The translations under genes were made by a program, and so were the position numbers. From contig DAOUAM010000033.1 of NCBI GenBank assembly GCA_034433305.1, positions 1 through 59,542 of the forward strand: a stretch of DNA of 59,542 nt, read 5' to 3'. Source of the DNA: DAOUAM01 sp034433305. Its GTDB lineage: Bacteria > Chloroflexota > Dehalococcoidia > Lucifugimonadales > DAOUAM01. Below, piece by piece: positions 24,774 through 32,910 of this stretch (positions are counted from its first letter, which is position 1; every line of letters starts with the position of its first letter). Under the pieces are notes generated by a model that was not told the origin of the DNA, did no database searches, and saw only the letters and a program-made list of their open reading frames with translations.

Positions 24774-26438
24774 ATGGGCGAAATTGACGGTGGACACCTT
24801 TTTGCCAGGGCTTTGAAGAAGGAGGGCGTGGAGTACATCTTCACCCTCAACGGCGGCCATATTTACAACCTCTATGAGGGCTGCGCCGACGAGGGCATCA
24901 AGGTTATTGACTTCCGCCACGAGCAGGTGGCAGCCCACGCCGCCGAGGGCTGGGCCAAGGTGACAGGCAAGCCGGGCGTGGGCATCGTGACCGCTGGCCC
25001 GGGCGTGACCGACGCTGTCACTGGCGTCGCCAACGCCTTCCAGGCACCAAGCCCCATGCTTCTCATCGGCGGCAACGCCGGCATCTCCGACCACCTGCGG
25101 GGCGGCCTGCAGGACTTCGATAGCGTCACCTTCATGAAGCCCATCACCAAGTTCTCCGAGCAGGTCAAGAAGGTAGAGCGCATCCCCGAGTACATCGCCA
25201 CGGCCTTCAGGCACGCCACCACCGGAGTCCCCGGCCCGGCGTACCTGGAGATACCCGTGGACATCGTCAACGGCAAGGTGAACGAGGAGCAGGTGCGCTG
25301 GCCCGACAAGTACCGCACCGAGGCCAGGGCCTACGGCGACCCCGAGTACATCAAGAAGGCGGCAGACCTCATCAGGGAGTCGAAACACCCCACGGTGCTG
25401 GCAGGCTCCGATATCTGGTGGTGCAAGGCCTGGGACGAGCTGCGCGAGTTCGTCGAGATGATAGACGCGCCGGTGTTCCTCAACGCCATGGGCCGCGGCG
25501 CCATCCCGGCAGACCACCCCAACCTGGGCAGTCTGGGCCGGCGCTACGGGCTGGTGAAGTCCGACCTGGTCATCCTCATCGGCACGCCCATTGACTTCCG
25601 GCTCAGCTACGGCACCGACGCCATATTCCCCCAGAACCCCAGGCTCATCCACATCATGATGGATGGTGGCAAGATAGGCCAGAACCGGGGCGCCGACGTG
25701 GGCATCGTGGGCGACTCCAGGGCCATTCTCCAGCAAGTCCTGGACGAGCTGCGGCGCGCCCACTACCGCTCGCCGGGCAAGGCATGGCTGGAAGAAGTCA
25801 TGACCGAGGACAGGGCCCTGAAGGCCGCCGATGAGCCTTTGCTCAACAGCGACCAGGTGCCCATCCATCCCATGCGCCTGATGAAGGAGCTACGCGACTT
25901 CCTGGACTACGACGCCACCGTCATCGGTGACGGCGGCGACATCGTGACCTTCGCGGCCAGGGTGCTGCACATCAACAAGCCCGGCCACTGGCTGGACCCG
26001 GGCCAGTTCGGGTGTCTGGGCGCTGGCAGCGGCTTCGCCACGGCGGCGGCGCTGGCCCGGCCTGGCAAGCAGGTGTGCATCGTCTACGGCGACGGCGCCT
26101 TCGGGCTGACGGGCTTCGACGTGGAGACCTACGTGCGCTTCAACCTGCCCATCGTGTCCGTCCTGGGCAACAATGGCGCGTGGAACCAGACGACTCAGGG
26201 CGTCCTGCGTCGTGGCGGGCGCGGCCTGGGCACCTTCCTGAGCCAGGAGACCAACTACGCCAGGGTCATGGAGGGCCTGGGCGGGTACGGAGAGCGCGTG
26301 ACCGAGCCGGGCCAGATACGGCCGGCCCTGGAGAGGGCCTTTAGCTGTGGCAAGCCGGCGCTGCTGGACGTGGTCATTGACCCCAAGGTGGCCTACGCCG
26401 CTATGGGCGGGCGCTCTCGCCAGCAGCGGCAGTACTAG
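24774..26438 (+). CDS. Thiamine-diphosphate enzyme, acetolactate synthase/2-hydroxyacyl-CoA lyase-like
   Basis: The 554-residue protein has the three-domain layout of this family. The TPP-activating Glu lies in VIDFRHEQVAAHAAEGWAKV (about residue 50), the central domain contains PTVLAGSDIWW, and the C-terminal TPP/Mg motif starts at GDGAFGLTGFDVET near residue 440 and ends in LGNNGAW. LQDFDSVTFMKPITKF resembles the region of oxalyl-CoA decarboxylases and 2-hydroxyacyl-CoA lyases. The neighbouring CoA-transferases support a CoA thioester substrate, but that is inference. ATG 24774 is preferred to 24768 because AAGGAG lies 7 bases before it. Confidence 0.85.
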   Translation: MGEIDGGHLFARALKKEGVEYIFTLNGGHIYNLYEGCADEGIKVIDFRHEQVAAHAAEGWAKVTGKPGVGIVTAGPGVTDAVTGVANAFQAPSPMLLIGGNAGISDHLRGGLQDFDSVTFMKPITKFSEQVKKVERIPEYIATAFRHATTGVPGPAYLEIPVDIVNGKVNEEQVRWPDKYRTEARAYGDPEYIKKAADLIRESKHPTVLAGSDIWWCKAWDELREFVEMIDAPVFLNAMGRGAIPADHPNLGSLGRRYGLVKSDLVILIGTPIDFRLSYGTDAIFPQNPRLIHIMMDGGKIGQNRGADVGIVGDSRAILQQVLDELRRAHYRSPGKAWLEEVMTEDRALKAADEPLLNSDQVPIHPMRLMKELRDFLDYDATVIGDGGDIVTFAARVLHINKPGHWLDPGQFGCLGAGSGFATAAALARPGKQVCIVYGDGAFGLTGFDVETYVRFNLPIVSVLGNNGAWNQTTQGVLRRGGRGLGTFLSQETNYARVMEGLGGYGERVTEPGQIRPALERAFSCGKPALLDVVIDPKVAYAAMGGRSRQQRQY

Positions 26439-26451
26439 ACATCCAGGCTGC

Positions 26452-26482
26452 GGCCTTGGGCGCGGCGCGAGGCCCCTTTTTT
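26452..26482 (+). terminator. Possible terminator after the TPP enzyme gene
   Basis: GGCCT and AGGCC flank a GC-rich loop and are followed by CCC and six T. The stem is only five base pairs, so strength is uncertain. A promoter follows at 26504-26531. Confidence 0.5.
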
Positions 26483-26503
26483 GCTGTCCTGGCATTATAC
26501 ATC

Positions 26504-26531
26504 TTGTAGTTTGCTGGCCCTGGGCTATACT
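26504..26531 (+). promoter_or_regulatory. Promoter for CoA-transferase paralogue 2
   Basis: TTGTAG and TATACT are separated by 16 bases, with the -10 box 40 bases before the ATG at 26572. Confidence 0.5.
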
Positions 26532-26571
26532 ATGAGACACTGGCTGGCCCAGTACGGTCGGAGGTGAGAGC

Positions 26572-27804
26572 ATGACCAGCGACGGCAATGGCAAGAAGGG
26601 GCCTCTGGACGGCATCCGCGTCATAGACTGGACCATGTGGCAGTTTGGCCCCGTTTCCACCATGATGCTGGCGGACATGGGCGCCGAGGTCATCAAGGTC
26701 GAGTCCCTGGATGGAGACCACGGGCGGCAGTTTGGCCGCGTTGGCGGTGTGGTTTCGGACCTGCCAGGCGGGATCAACGCCTACTTCGAGGGGATGAACC
26801 GGCAGAAGCTGGGCATCGCCCTTGACCTCAAGAAGCCCCAGGGCGTCGAGATCGTCTACCGGCTGGTGGAGAAGTCCGACGTCTTCGTGGAGAACTTCCG
26901 CAAGGGAGTGGCCGAGCGCCTGGGCCTGGGGTACGAGGACCTGGTGAAGCACAACCCCCGCATCATCTATGGCTCCGCCTCTGGCTACGGCCCGGAGGGG
27001 CCTGACTCCACCAAGCCGGCCTTCGCCCTCACCGGCGAGGCGCGCTCCGGCGCCCTGTGGTGGGCCGGCCCCAACGACGGCATCCCCTACGCCGTGGGCA
27101 TCGCCGACCAGATTGCGGGCATCATGCTGTCCTACGGCGTCCTGGGCGCCCTCTTCGCCCGGGAGCGCTTCGGCTTCGGCCAGAAGGTGGACGTCTCCCA
27201 CCTGGGCAGCATGGTCTGGGCACGCGGCATGCAGAACGGCATCAGCCTGCTCAGGGGCCAGGAGTTCCGCCGACAGGACTCGCGGGACGCCAACAACGTC
27301 CTCTGGAACTACTACAAGTGCAAGGACGGCGAGTGGCTGGCCTTCTCTATGAGCCAGAGCGATCGCTACTGGCCCACCTTCTGCCGCGCCATCGGCAAGC
27401 CCGAACTCATCGAGGACGAGCGGTTCAACACTGCCGAGGCCAGGTACCGCAACCGACACGAGCTCATCCGGTTGCTGGACGAGGTCTTCGCCACGAAGAC
27501 CAGGCCCGAGTGGGAGGCACTGCTGGCCCAGGCCGGCGACCTTATCTATGAGCGCGTCCAGCGCACCCTTGACCTGGCCAACGACCCGCAGGTGGTGCTG
27601 AACAAGTATATTATTGATTTCGACCACCCGGTGCTGGGCCGCACCAAGTGGCTCCAGACGCCGGTAACCTACAGCAAGACGCCCCTCTCCACCAGGAAGA
27701 TGGCCCCGGCGCTGGGCGAGGATACCGAAGAGGTGCTGACCGGGCTGCTGGGCTACTCCTGGGATGAGGTGGTCCAGTTGAAGGATGAAGGGGTAATCCT
27801 GTAA
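26572..27804 (+). CDS. CoA-transferase family III protein lacking the catalytic Asp (paralogue 2)
   Basis: The 410-residue protein closely parallels 23513-24751 over its whole length (WTMWQFGPVST, GSASGYGPEGPDSTKP, RTKWLQTPVTYSKTPLS). At the catalytic position it reads VDVSHLGSMVW, with Gly212 in place of Asp. The start follows CGGAGGTGAGAGC. It has its own promoter and is followed after 64 bases by an alcohol dehydrogenase gene. The shared loss of the Asp and the retained length suggest a selected function rather than decay. Confidence 0.85.
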   Translation: MTSDGNGKKGPLDGIRVIDWTMWQFGPVSTMMLADMGAEVIKVESLDGDHGRQFGRVGGVVSDLPGGINAYFEGMNRQKLGIALDLKKPQGVEIVYRLVEKSDVFVENFRKGVAERLGLGYEDLVKHNPRIIYGSASGYGPEGPDSTKPAFALTGEARSGALWWAGPNDGIPYAVGIADQIAGIMLSYGVLGALFARERFGFGQKVDVSHLGSMVWARGMQNGISLLRGQEFRRQDSRDANNVLWNYYKCKDGEWLAFSMSQSDRYWPTFCRAIGKPELIEDERFNTAEARYRNRHELIRLLDEVFATKTRPEWEALLAQAGDLIYERVQRTLDLANDPQVVLNKYIIDFDHPVLGRTKWLQTPVTYSKTPLSTRKMAPALGEDTEEVLTGLLGYSWDEVVQLKDEGVIL

Positions 27805-27868
27805 AGTTGCCCATGCGGAGGCCTCCCTGAGGGGCCAGGCGCGTCGGAGCGTTTTGAGGAGGAGACAT

Positions 27869-28954
27869 TTGAAGGCAGCCGTTCTTTACAAGCCTCACAC
27901 ACCGTTGAAGGTAGAGGAGCTGGACCTGGACGACCCCAGGGCCGGCGAAGTCCGTATCAAGATGGTGGGCGGAGGGGTGTGCCATAGCGACTATCATCGC
28001 ATTGACGGCCACTCCGCCATAGACACGCTGCCCTTCGTCATGGGGCATGAGGGCGCGGGCATCGTCACCGAGGTAGGGCCGGGCGTGACCCAGGTCGCCC
28101 CCGGCGACCACGTCATTTTCTCCCTCATGGCCCCCTGCGGTCGGTGCCGCAACTGCACCGTGGGCCGCCCCAATCTGTGCGAGGGCTACCCGCGCCAGCC
28201 GGGCAAGATGCCCGACGGCACCACCCGCTTCAGCAAGGACGGCGTACCCTACTACCATGGCCTCGCCACCTTCGCCGAGGAGACGGTGGTCCTGGCCGAT
28301 AGCGTGGTCAAGGTACCGGAGAACATACCCCTGGAGAAGGCGTGTCTCGTCGGCTGCGCCGTCATGACAGGCGTGGGCGCGGTAGTCAACCGGGCGAGGG
28401 TCGAGGCCGGCGCCACCGTCGCCATCTTCGGCTGCGGCGGCGTGGGGCTGAACGTCGTCCAGGGCGCGGTCCTGGCCGCGGCCTCCAAGATCATCGCCAT
28501 AGACAAGGTGCCCTTCAAGCTTCAGAAGGCCCAGGAGCTGGGCGCCACTCACCTGGTCAATGCCGAGAAGGAAGACCCGGTCAAGCGCGTCCTGGAGATT
28601 ACCAGCGGCGGCGCCGACTACGCCTTCGAGGTCGTGGGCTTCCCGCAAATAGTGCGTCAGGCCTTCGAGTGCGTCCGGCCCGGGGGCACGGCGGTCATGG
28701 TGGGCGTGCCGCTGCACGGCTCAGACATCTCCATCCCGGCCAGGCCCCTGTTCCAGGACCGCACCCTCATGGGCACCTTCTACGGCGCGGGCCGCCCCAG
28801 GGTGGACTTCCCCTGGCTGCTGGAGCTGTACCAGGCCGGCAGGCTGAAGCTGGACGAGCTGGTCACCAGGTTCCGCCCCGTGGAGGAGGTCAACGAGGCC
28901 TTCGAGGACATGGTCAGGGGCGTGACAACGCGCACGGTGCTGACCTTCGACTAG
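27869..28954 (+). CDS. Zinc-dependent alcohol dehydrogenase
   Basis: The 361-residue medium-chain dehydrogenase has the catalytic zinc ligands in GGGVCHSDYH and VMGHEGAGIV, the structural zinc site CGRCRNCTVGRPNLC, the Rossmann loop FGCGGVGLN and an Asp after IIAI suggesting NAD preference. It would interconvert an alcohol and an aldehyde. The start is the TTG at 27869, preceded by GGAGGAG; a longer reading from 27854 would run through that signal. It belongs to the plus-strand catabolic group between the CoA-transferase and the MaoC-like gene. Confidence 0.9.
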   Translation: MKAAVLYKPHTPLKVEELDLDDPRAGEVRIKMVGGGVCHSDYHRIDGHSAIDTLPFVMGHEGAGIVTEVGPGVTQVAPGDHVIFSLMAPCGRCRNCTVGRPNLCEGYPRQPGKMPDGTTRFSKDGVPYYHGLATFAEETVVLADSVVKVPENIPLEKACLVGCAVMTGVGAVVNRARVEAGATVAIFGCGGVGLNVVQGAVLAAASKIIAIDKVPFKLQKAQELGATHLVNAEKEDPVKRVLEITSGGADYAFEVVGFPQIVRQAFECVRPGGTAVMVGVPLHGSDISIPARPLFQDRTLMGTFYGAGRPRVDFPWLLELYQAGRLKLDELVTRFRPVEEVNEAFEDMVRGVTTRTVLTFD

Positions 28955-28997
28955 GAACGAGCAGCTAGAGCCATCGGGACGCAAGTATGTGGTAAGC

Positions 28998-29076
28998 CAT
29001 CAGCAATCAGCCTTCAGCAATCAGCGCCCCGCGCCAGGGGAGGGCAGGGGAAGCTGATAGCTGACAGCTGAAAGCT
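28998..29076 (+). repeat. Imperfect inverted repeat (AGCTGA-type) upstream of MaoC-like gene
   Basis: The left part is CATCAGCAATCAGCC followed by TTCAGCAATCAGC; the right part is AGCTGATAGCTG followed by ACAGCTGAAAGCT. The parts pair over about 24 bases with a few mismatches around a GC-rich loop. Within each half the unit AGCTGAN or its complement recurs. It ends just before the Shine-Dalgarno of the next gene. Confidence 0.6.
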
Positions 29077-29099
29077 ATGAAGCTAAGAGGAGGTAATGC

Positions 29100-29975
29100 G
29101 TGCCACAGGTAGTTGAGAGAGATAGCGAAGAGGCATACAAGGGCAAGGCCCTGGGGTCAAAGGTCTTCATCCCCTCCAAGGAAGTCCTGGAGAACTACTT
29201 TGAGGGTCTGGACATAGACCCTTCCTGGTACAACGAGAAGTCGCCCTACGGCCAGCCCGTTGCGCCGTCCATGGTGCTGACCGCCGCCGACTCGGGCTTC
29301 CCGGGCGCTGGCTTCAAGAACAGCTTCGGCACCCTCTGGATCCGCCAGCAGTGGGACTTCCGCAAGCCAGTGGTGCCCGGCGCCTGCTACACGGCCACCT
29401 CCAGGGTCATTGACATCTATGAGCACCGCAACCGCACCGTAGTCAACCAGGAGGTCAACGTCTGGTCGCTGGAGGGCGAGCTGATGGCCCAGGGCTACCA
29501 TCACCAGAGCTTCCTGCTGACCCAGTCCTCCGGCGAGGTCAAGCTGCGAGACCCCAGGGCCAAGGAAGGCGCCCGAAGCTTCGCGGCGCCCCAGGGCGAG
29601 CCCCTGGAGCCTGTCTCCCGGGTCATCACCCTGGAGATGTGCGGCAAGTACTTCCATGGCCGTGCCAACTACCACACCGACAAGAAGGCCGCCGAGGCCC
29701 TGGGCTTCAAGGACGTGGTGGTAGGTGGCCGCATGACCATGTCCTACATCGGTGACCTGATGGACAAGCGCTTTGGCAGGGGCTGGTTCGAGGGCGGCAA
29801 GCTGGACATCAAGTTCACCAACATCGTCTGGCCCAACGACCGTGTGACCGCGAAGGGCGTCATCACCGACAGGGCCAGGGAAGGCAGCCGGACGCGGGCC
29901 AACGTGGCCGTCTGGATGGAGAAGGACGACGGCACCGTGGTCATCGTCGGCACCGCCAGCGCCCTGGAGGACTAG
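29100..29975 (+). CDS. MaoC-like double-hotdog dehydratase-type protein
   Basis: The 291-residue protein looks like two fused hotdog domains. The N-terminal half has PSWYNEKSPYGQPVAPSMVL and WDFRKPVVPGACYTA. The C-terminal half has HGRANYHTDKKAAEALGF, VVVGGRMTMSYIGDL, and NIVWPNDRVTAKGVITDR. MaoC-like proteins hydrate 2-enoyl-CoA thioesters or dehydrate 3-hydroxyacyl-CoAs. The usual Asp/His catalytic pair is not certain here. The start is GTG 29100, five bases after AGGAGGT; the nearby ATG at 29096 is out of frame and soon stopped. Confidence 0.75.
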   Translation: MPQVVERDSEEAYKGKALGSKVFIPSKEVLENYFEGLDIDPSWYNEKSPYGQPVAPSMVLTAADSGFPGAGFKNSFGTLWIRQQWDFRKPVVPGACYTATSRVIDIYEHRNRTVVNQEVNVWSLEGELMAQGYHHQSFLLTQSSGEVKLRDPRAKEGARSFAAPQGEPLEPVSRVITLEMCGKYFHGRANYHTDKKAAEALGFKDVVVGGRMTMSYIGDLMDKRFGRGWFEGGKLDIKFTNIVWPNDRVTAKGVITDRAREGSRTRANVAVWMEKDDGTVVIVGTASALED

Positions 29976-30302
29976 GGACGCCTGGACAGGAACAGCCCAT
30001 GGGGGCAGCGCCGGACTGGCTTTTTCTGGCGCTGCCTTTCAGGGTTGACCGTGTTCTGACTCCGTGAGGCAGGGACTATTGCCCCCGCCCTGGTTGTGTC
30101 CACCCCATCCGGCGCCGCCATCGGACAGAGCTGGATGGGGTGGACTTTTCTCCACGGGTGGGCCGGAGAAGCCATGTGTGCCTCAAGGATGCCATGCCGC
30201 TGCTCAGGAGGACACCTGTCTGGGGGTAAGGGACTGGCAGACAAGTGCCCCATTGGGATAAACTCTTGCCTGACTCCGAAGCCAAATCTTGCGAGGTGAT
30301 AC
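29976..30302. other. Intergenic region
   Basis: These 327 bases contain the hairpin terminator at 30004-30040 and then no recognisable gene. A well-placed GCGAGGTGATAC Shine-Dalgarno precedes the next ATG. No convincing promoter was found. Confidence 0.5.
30004..30040 (+). terminator. Hairpin terminator after MaoC-like gene
   Basis: GGCAGCGCC at 30004-30012 pairs perfectly with GGCGCTGCC at 30028-30036 and is followed by TTTC. The T-run is short. Confidence 0.55.
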
Positions 30303-31190
30303 ATGCCGAAACGCATCAACAGGGCCATCGAGCTGCTGGAGCAGGGCCAGCCCATCTACTACACGGGCATCTCCGGCTCCAGCCTGACCTACGAGGCAGG
30401 CAAGCAGATGGCCAAGACCTGGGCTGACTACATCGAGGTCAGCATGGAGCACGGCGCCTATAACATGCACGGGCTGGACGAGTTCATGCGTGGCCTGGTT
30501 GACGGCGGGCCGACCAACAGCGGCCACCGCACTCCCGCTGTCATTGTGGACCTTCCTGTGGAGGGCACCAGCGAGGAGGTTGTCAGGGCCAATGCCTGGA
30601 TGTTCAAGCAGGCGCTGGCCAGGGGCGTGCATGGCATCCTGCTCTGCCACGCCGAGACGCCTGGCGCGGTCAAGGCCTTCGTCGAGTCCTGCCGCTTCCC
30701 CTTCCAGACCATCGGAGTCGGCCAGGGCCTGGAGGATGGCAGGCGCGGCTCTGGCGGCCAGGCGTCGGCTGCCGCCGCCTGGGGCATCTCGGTACAGGAC
30801 TACCTCAAGAAGGCCGACGTCTGGCCCCTGAACCCAGAGGGCGAGATAATGCTGGGCCTGAAGATCGAGAACAAGCGGGCACTGGTCAACGCCGAGCTCA
30901 GCACCCGCGTCCCTGGCATCAGCTTCGCCGAGTGGGGCCCTGGCGACATGGGCATGTCCCTGGGCCATCCCGATGCCCACGACCCGCCCTATCCACCCGA
31001 CATGCAGGCCGCCCGCTCTCGCGTCATGGCCGCGTGCAAGGCAGCCGGCCTGTTCTTCCTGAACAGCGTCAGCCCGGACACCGTGACCAGGATGATAGAC
31101 GAGGGCGTCCGTATCTGCGCCGCCGGGCGCAGGGGCGAGGAGGCCGCCAAGGTAGGCCGGGCCTACACCAAGCGCACCATGCCCGTGTAG
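30303..31190 (+). CDS. HpcH/HpaI aldolase family-like protein
   Basis: The 295-residue protein appears to be a TIM-barrel member of the HpcH/HpaI aldolase superfamily. It has DYIEVSMEHGAYNMHGLDEFM, GVHGILLCHAETPGAVKAFV, and GISFAEWGPGDMGMSLG, corresponding to the barrel strands that carry the metal and substrate contacts. It is divergent from the member at 2835-3629. In this setting it could cleave or form a hydroxy keto acid, but no substrate can be named. It is flanked by a terminator on each side and so is probably a single transcript. Confidence 0.75.
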   Translation: MPKRINRAIELLEQGQPIYYTGISGSSLTYEAGKQMAKTWADYIEVSMEHGAYNMHGLDEFMRGLVDGGPTNSGHRTPAVIVDLPVEGTSEEVVRANAWMFKQALARGVHGILLCHAETPGAVKAFVESCRFPFQTIGVGQGLEDGRRGSGGQASAAAAWGISVQDYLKKADVWPLNPEGEIMLGLKIENKRALVNAELSTRVPGISFAEWGPGDMGMSLGHPDAHDPPYPPDMQAARSRVMAACKAAGLFFLNSVSPDTVTRMIDEGVRICAAGRRGEEAAKVGRAYTKRTMPV

Positions 31191-31223
31191 CACCCTGTCC
31201 TGGGTGTACTGCGAAAACACCAG

Positions 31224-31251
31224 GGGGGCGCCAGGTGGCGCCCCCTCTTTA
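31224..31251 (+). terminator. Rho-independent terminator after the aldolase-like gene
   Basis: GGGGGCGCC at 31224-31232 and GGCGCCCCC at 31237-31245 form a perfect 9-bp stem with an AGGT loop, followed by TCTTTAT. Confidence 0.75.
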
Positions 31252-31445
31252 TGCCACGTCTGCGCGAAGGTGAAGGTTGTGTCCCTTCTCTCCTGGTGGG
31301 CTGACTGGGGTATGCAAATCGCCCATTGCGTGCATCCGTAGGCTGTCACCTTAAGGCAAAGGTGTCTGTTCCCTCCCCCACAGGGATGTTTCCACCGCCT
31401 CTTTCCGGCAGGCCGGTGTTACAGCGCAGGTGCAAGCGCTGGAGG

Positions 31446-32042
31446 TCAGGCCCCTTTCTCCGGGGCCTTGCCGGCCGCCAGCAGCGTGTTGCGTAGCTCC
31501 ACGCTCTCGGGGTGTACCAGGTACCCCTGGCGCAGGAAGTAGGCCAGCTCCAGGTCCAGGAAGGCCAGCAGCGCGCGGTCCAGGTCTTCCTGGGCAAGTC
31601 CTCTCACCCTTTCCAGCTCGGGCCACTCCCGGACCTTCTCGGGGTCCAGCTTGTCGGCCAGGAAGACCACTCTGGCCACCCGGCCCATGCCTCTGTGGCC
31701 GGTGGTGTGCCAGCGGACGGCCTCGATGACCTCCGGGGCCACAGCGTCTGGAAGACGCTCCAGCCAGGCAGCGATGACGGGGCCGTGGAGCAGCAGGGGC
31801 TTTCGCTCCTCCACCAGGTGGACCGGCAGGCCGTACTCGCGGGCGCGGGCCAGCAGCACGTCGCCCTTCATGGCCCGGCCCAGGTCGTGGGCAGCCGCGC
31901 CGAGGTCGGCCAGGGCCGCGTCAACGCCGTGGCGCTGGGCAAGCTGGCGGGCCACGACCCGGACACGCTGTATATGCTCCCGCAGGCCACTGGGGAGCAC
32001 GTCCAGGGCCGACTGCACGGCCGGCGGGAGTCGCGTCGCCAT
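31446..32042 (-). CDS. HD-domain phosphohydrolase, YqeK-like
   Basis: The 198-residue protein has the HD metal-binding residues in REHIQRVRVVA, LGAAAHDLGRAMKGD, LLLHGPVIAAWL, VRWHTTGHRGMG and VVFLADKLDP. This arrangement matches YqeK-type phosphohydrolases, which cleave diadenosine tetraphosphate symmetrically. It starts 2 bases after the HIT-protein stop, so the two nucleotide-metabolism genes are coupled. It is the last gene of a minus-strand group of five (VOC, Yip1, RidA, HIT, HD). Confidence 0.82.
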   Translation of the reverse strand: MATRLPPAVQSALDVLPSGLREHIQRVRVVARQLAQRHGVDAALADLGAAAHDLGRAMKGDVLLARAREYGLPVHLVEERKPLLLHGPVIAAWLERLPDAVAPEVIEAVRWHTTGHRGMGRVARVVFLADKLDPEKVREWPELERVRGLAQEDLDRALLAFLDLELAYFLRQGYLVHPESVELRNTLLAAGKAPEKGA

Positions 32043-32044
32043 GC

Positions 32045-32389
32045 CTACCCCATGGCTCCCAGGCGTCGCCCGGCCAGCAGGTGCAGATGGAGATGGTCTA
32101 TCTGCTGGCCCGCGTCGCCGCCCTGGTTGATGATGAGGCGGTAGCCGCTCTCAGCCACGCCCTGGCGCTTCGCCATCTCCCGGGCAGCCATGAACATGGC
32201 GCCCAGCATGGCCGAGTGCTCAGCGGTAAGCCCGGAGAGGAAGGTGAAGTGCTGTACAGGTATGATAAGCAGGTGTACCGGTGCCTTGGGCGCGATGTCC
32301 CGTATGACAAAACAGTGCTGGTCGCGGTACAGGATGTCGCTCTTGACCTCACCGCGATTGATGCGGCAGAAGATGCAGTCCTGGGCCAT
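32045..32389 (-). CDS. HIT (histidine triad) family nucleotide-binding protein
   Basis: The 114-residue protein has the N-terminal zinc-type segment CIFCRINRGE, the strand APVHLLIIPVQHF and the histidine triad IDHLHLHLLAGR near the C-terminus. HIT proteins of this HinT-like type hydrolyse AMP conjugates such as adenosine phosphoramidates. Length is normal for the family. It overlaps no gene but is 2 bases from the HD-domain gene downstream. Confidence 0.93.
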   Translation of the reverse strand: MAQDCIFCRINRGEVKSDILYRDQHCFVIRDIAPKAPVHLLIIPVQHFTFLSGLTAEHSAMLGAMFMAAREMAKRQGVAESGYRLIINQGGDAGQQIDHLHLHLLAGRRLGAMG

Positions 32390-32432
32390 GAGTAGCTACT
32401 CCTGGCAAGCTCAAGGCGGGCCGTCGCGGCGC

Positions 32433-32822
32433 CTATCTACCCCCCACGACGGCGAGGGCCTCGATCTCGATGAGGAACTCGGGCCGGACGAGGGCCTTGA
32501 CCACGACGGTGCTGCTGGCCGGCCCGTTCTCCGGGAACACCTTCAGGCGCACCGAGGCGTAGGCCGCGTAGTCCTGGGCGTTCACCAGGAAGGCGGTGAT
32601 CTTGGTCACATCGGCCAGGGAGGCGCCGGCGGCCTTGAGGGCCGCCTCCATGTTCCTGAAGCACTGCTCCGCCTGCGCACGGCAATCGCCGGCGCCGACA
32701 AGCTTGCCTGCGCTGTCCGTTGCCACCTGGCCCGAAACGAAGACCATGTTACCAGCCCTGGTGGCCGGCGAGAACCCCTGGGGCTTGCTGTTCGGGTCGG
32801 GGAAGAAGGCTTGCCTGGGCAT
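32433..32822 (-). CDS. RidA family (YjgF/YER057c/UK114) protein
   Basis: The 129-residue protein has the family features FSPATRAGNMVFVSGQVA, AEQCFRNMEAALKAAGASL, DVTKITAFLVN, and RPEFLIEIEALAVV, which carries the Arg that binds the carboxylate of imine substrates. RidA hydrolyses reactive enamine or imine intermediates made by PLP enzymes. The ATG at 32822 is preferred because GGGAGGTGCGT precedes it; a GTG two codons earlier overlaps that signal. Confidence 0.92.
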   Translation of the reverse strand: MPRQAFFPDPNSKPQGFSPATRAGNMVFVSGQVATDSAGKLVGAGDCRAQAEQCFRNMEAALKAAGASLADVTKITAFLVNAQDYAAYASVRLKVFPENGPASSTVVVKALVRPEFLIEIEALAVVGGR

Positions 32823-32910
32823 ACGCACCTCCCTTTCGCAGACGGTCAGACGTTAGAAGCCGCCCCCACAAGGGCAGCCGTCAGCAGGCCAAAGATGACG
32901 TAGATCACTA

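Noticed and set aside
29096..29116. ATG at 29096 as start of the MaoC-like gene
   Set aside because: It is in another frame and reaches a stop after six codons; the in-frame start is GTG 29100.
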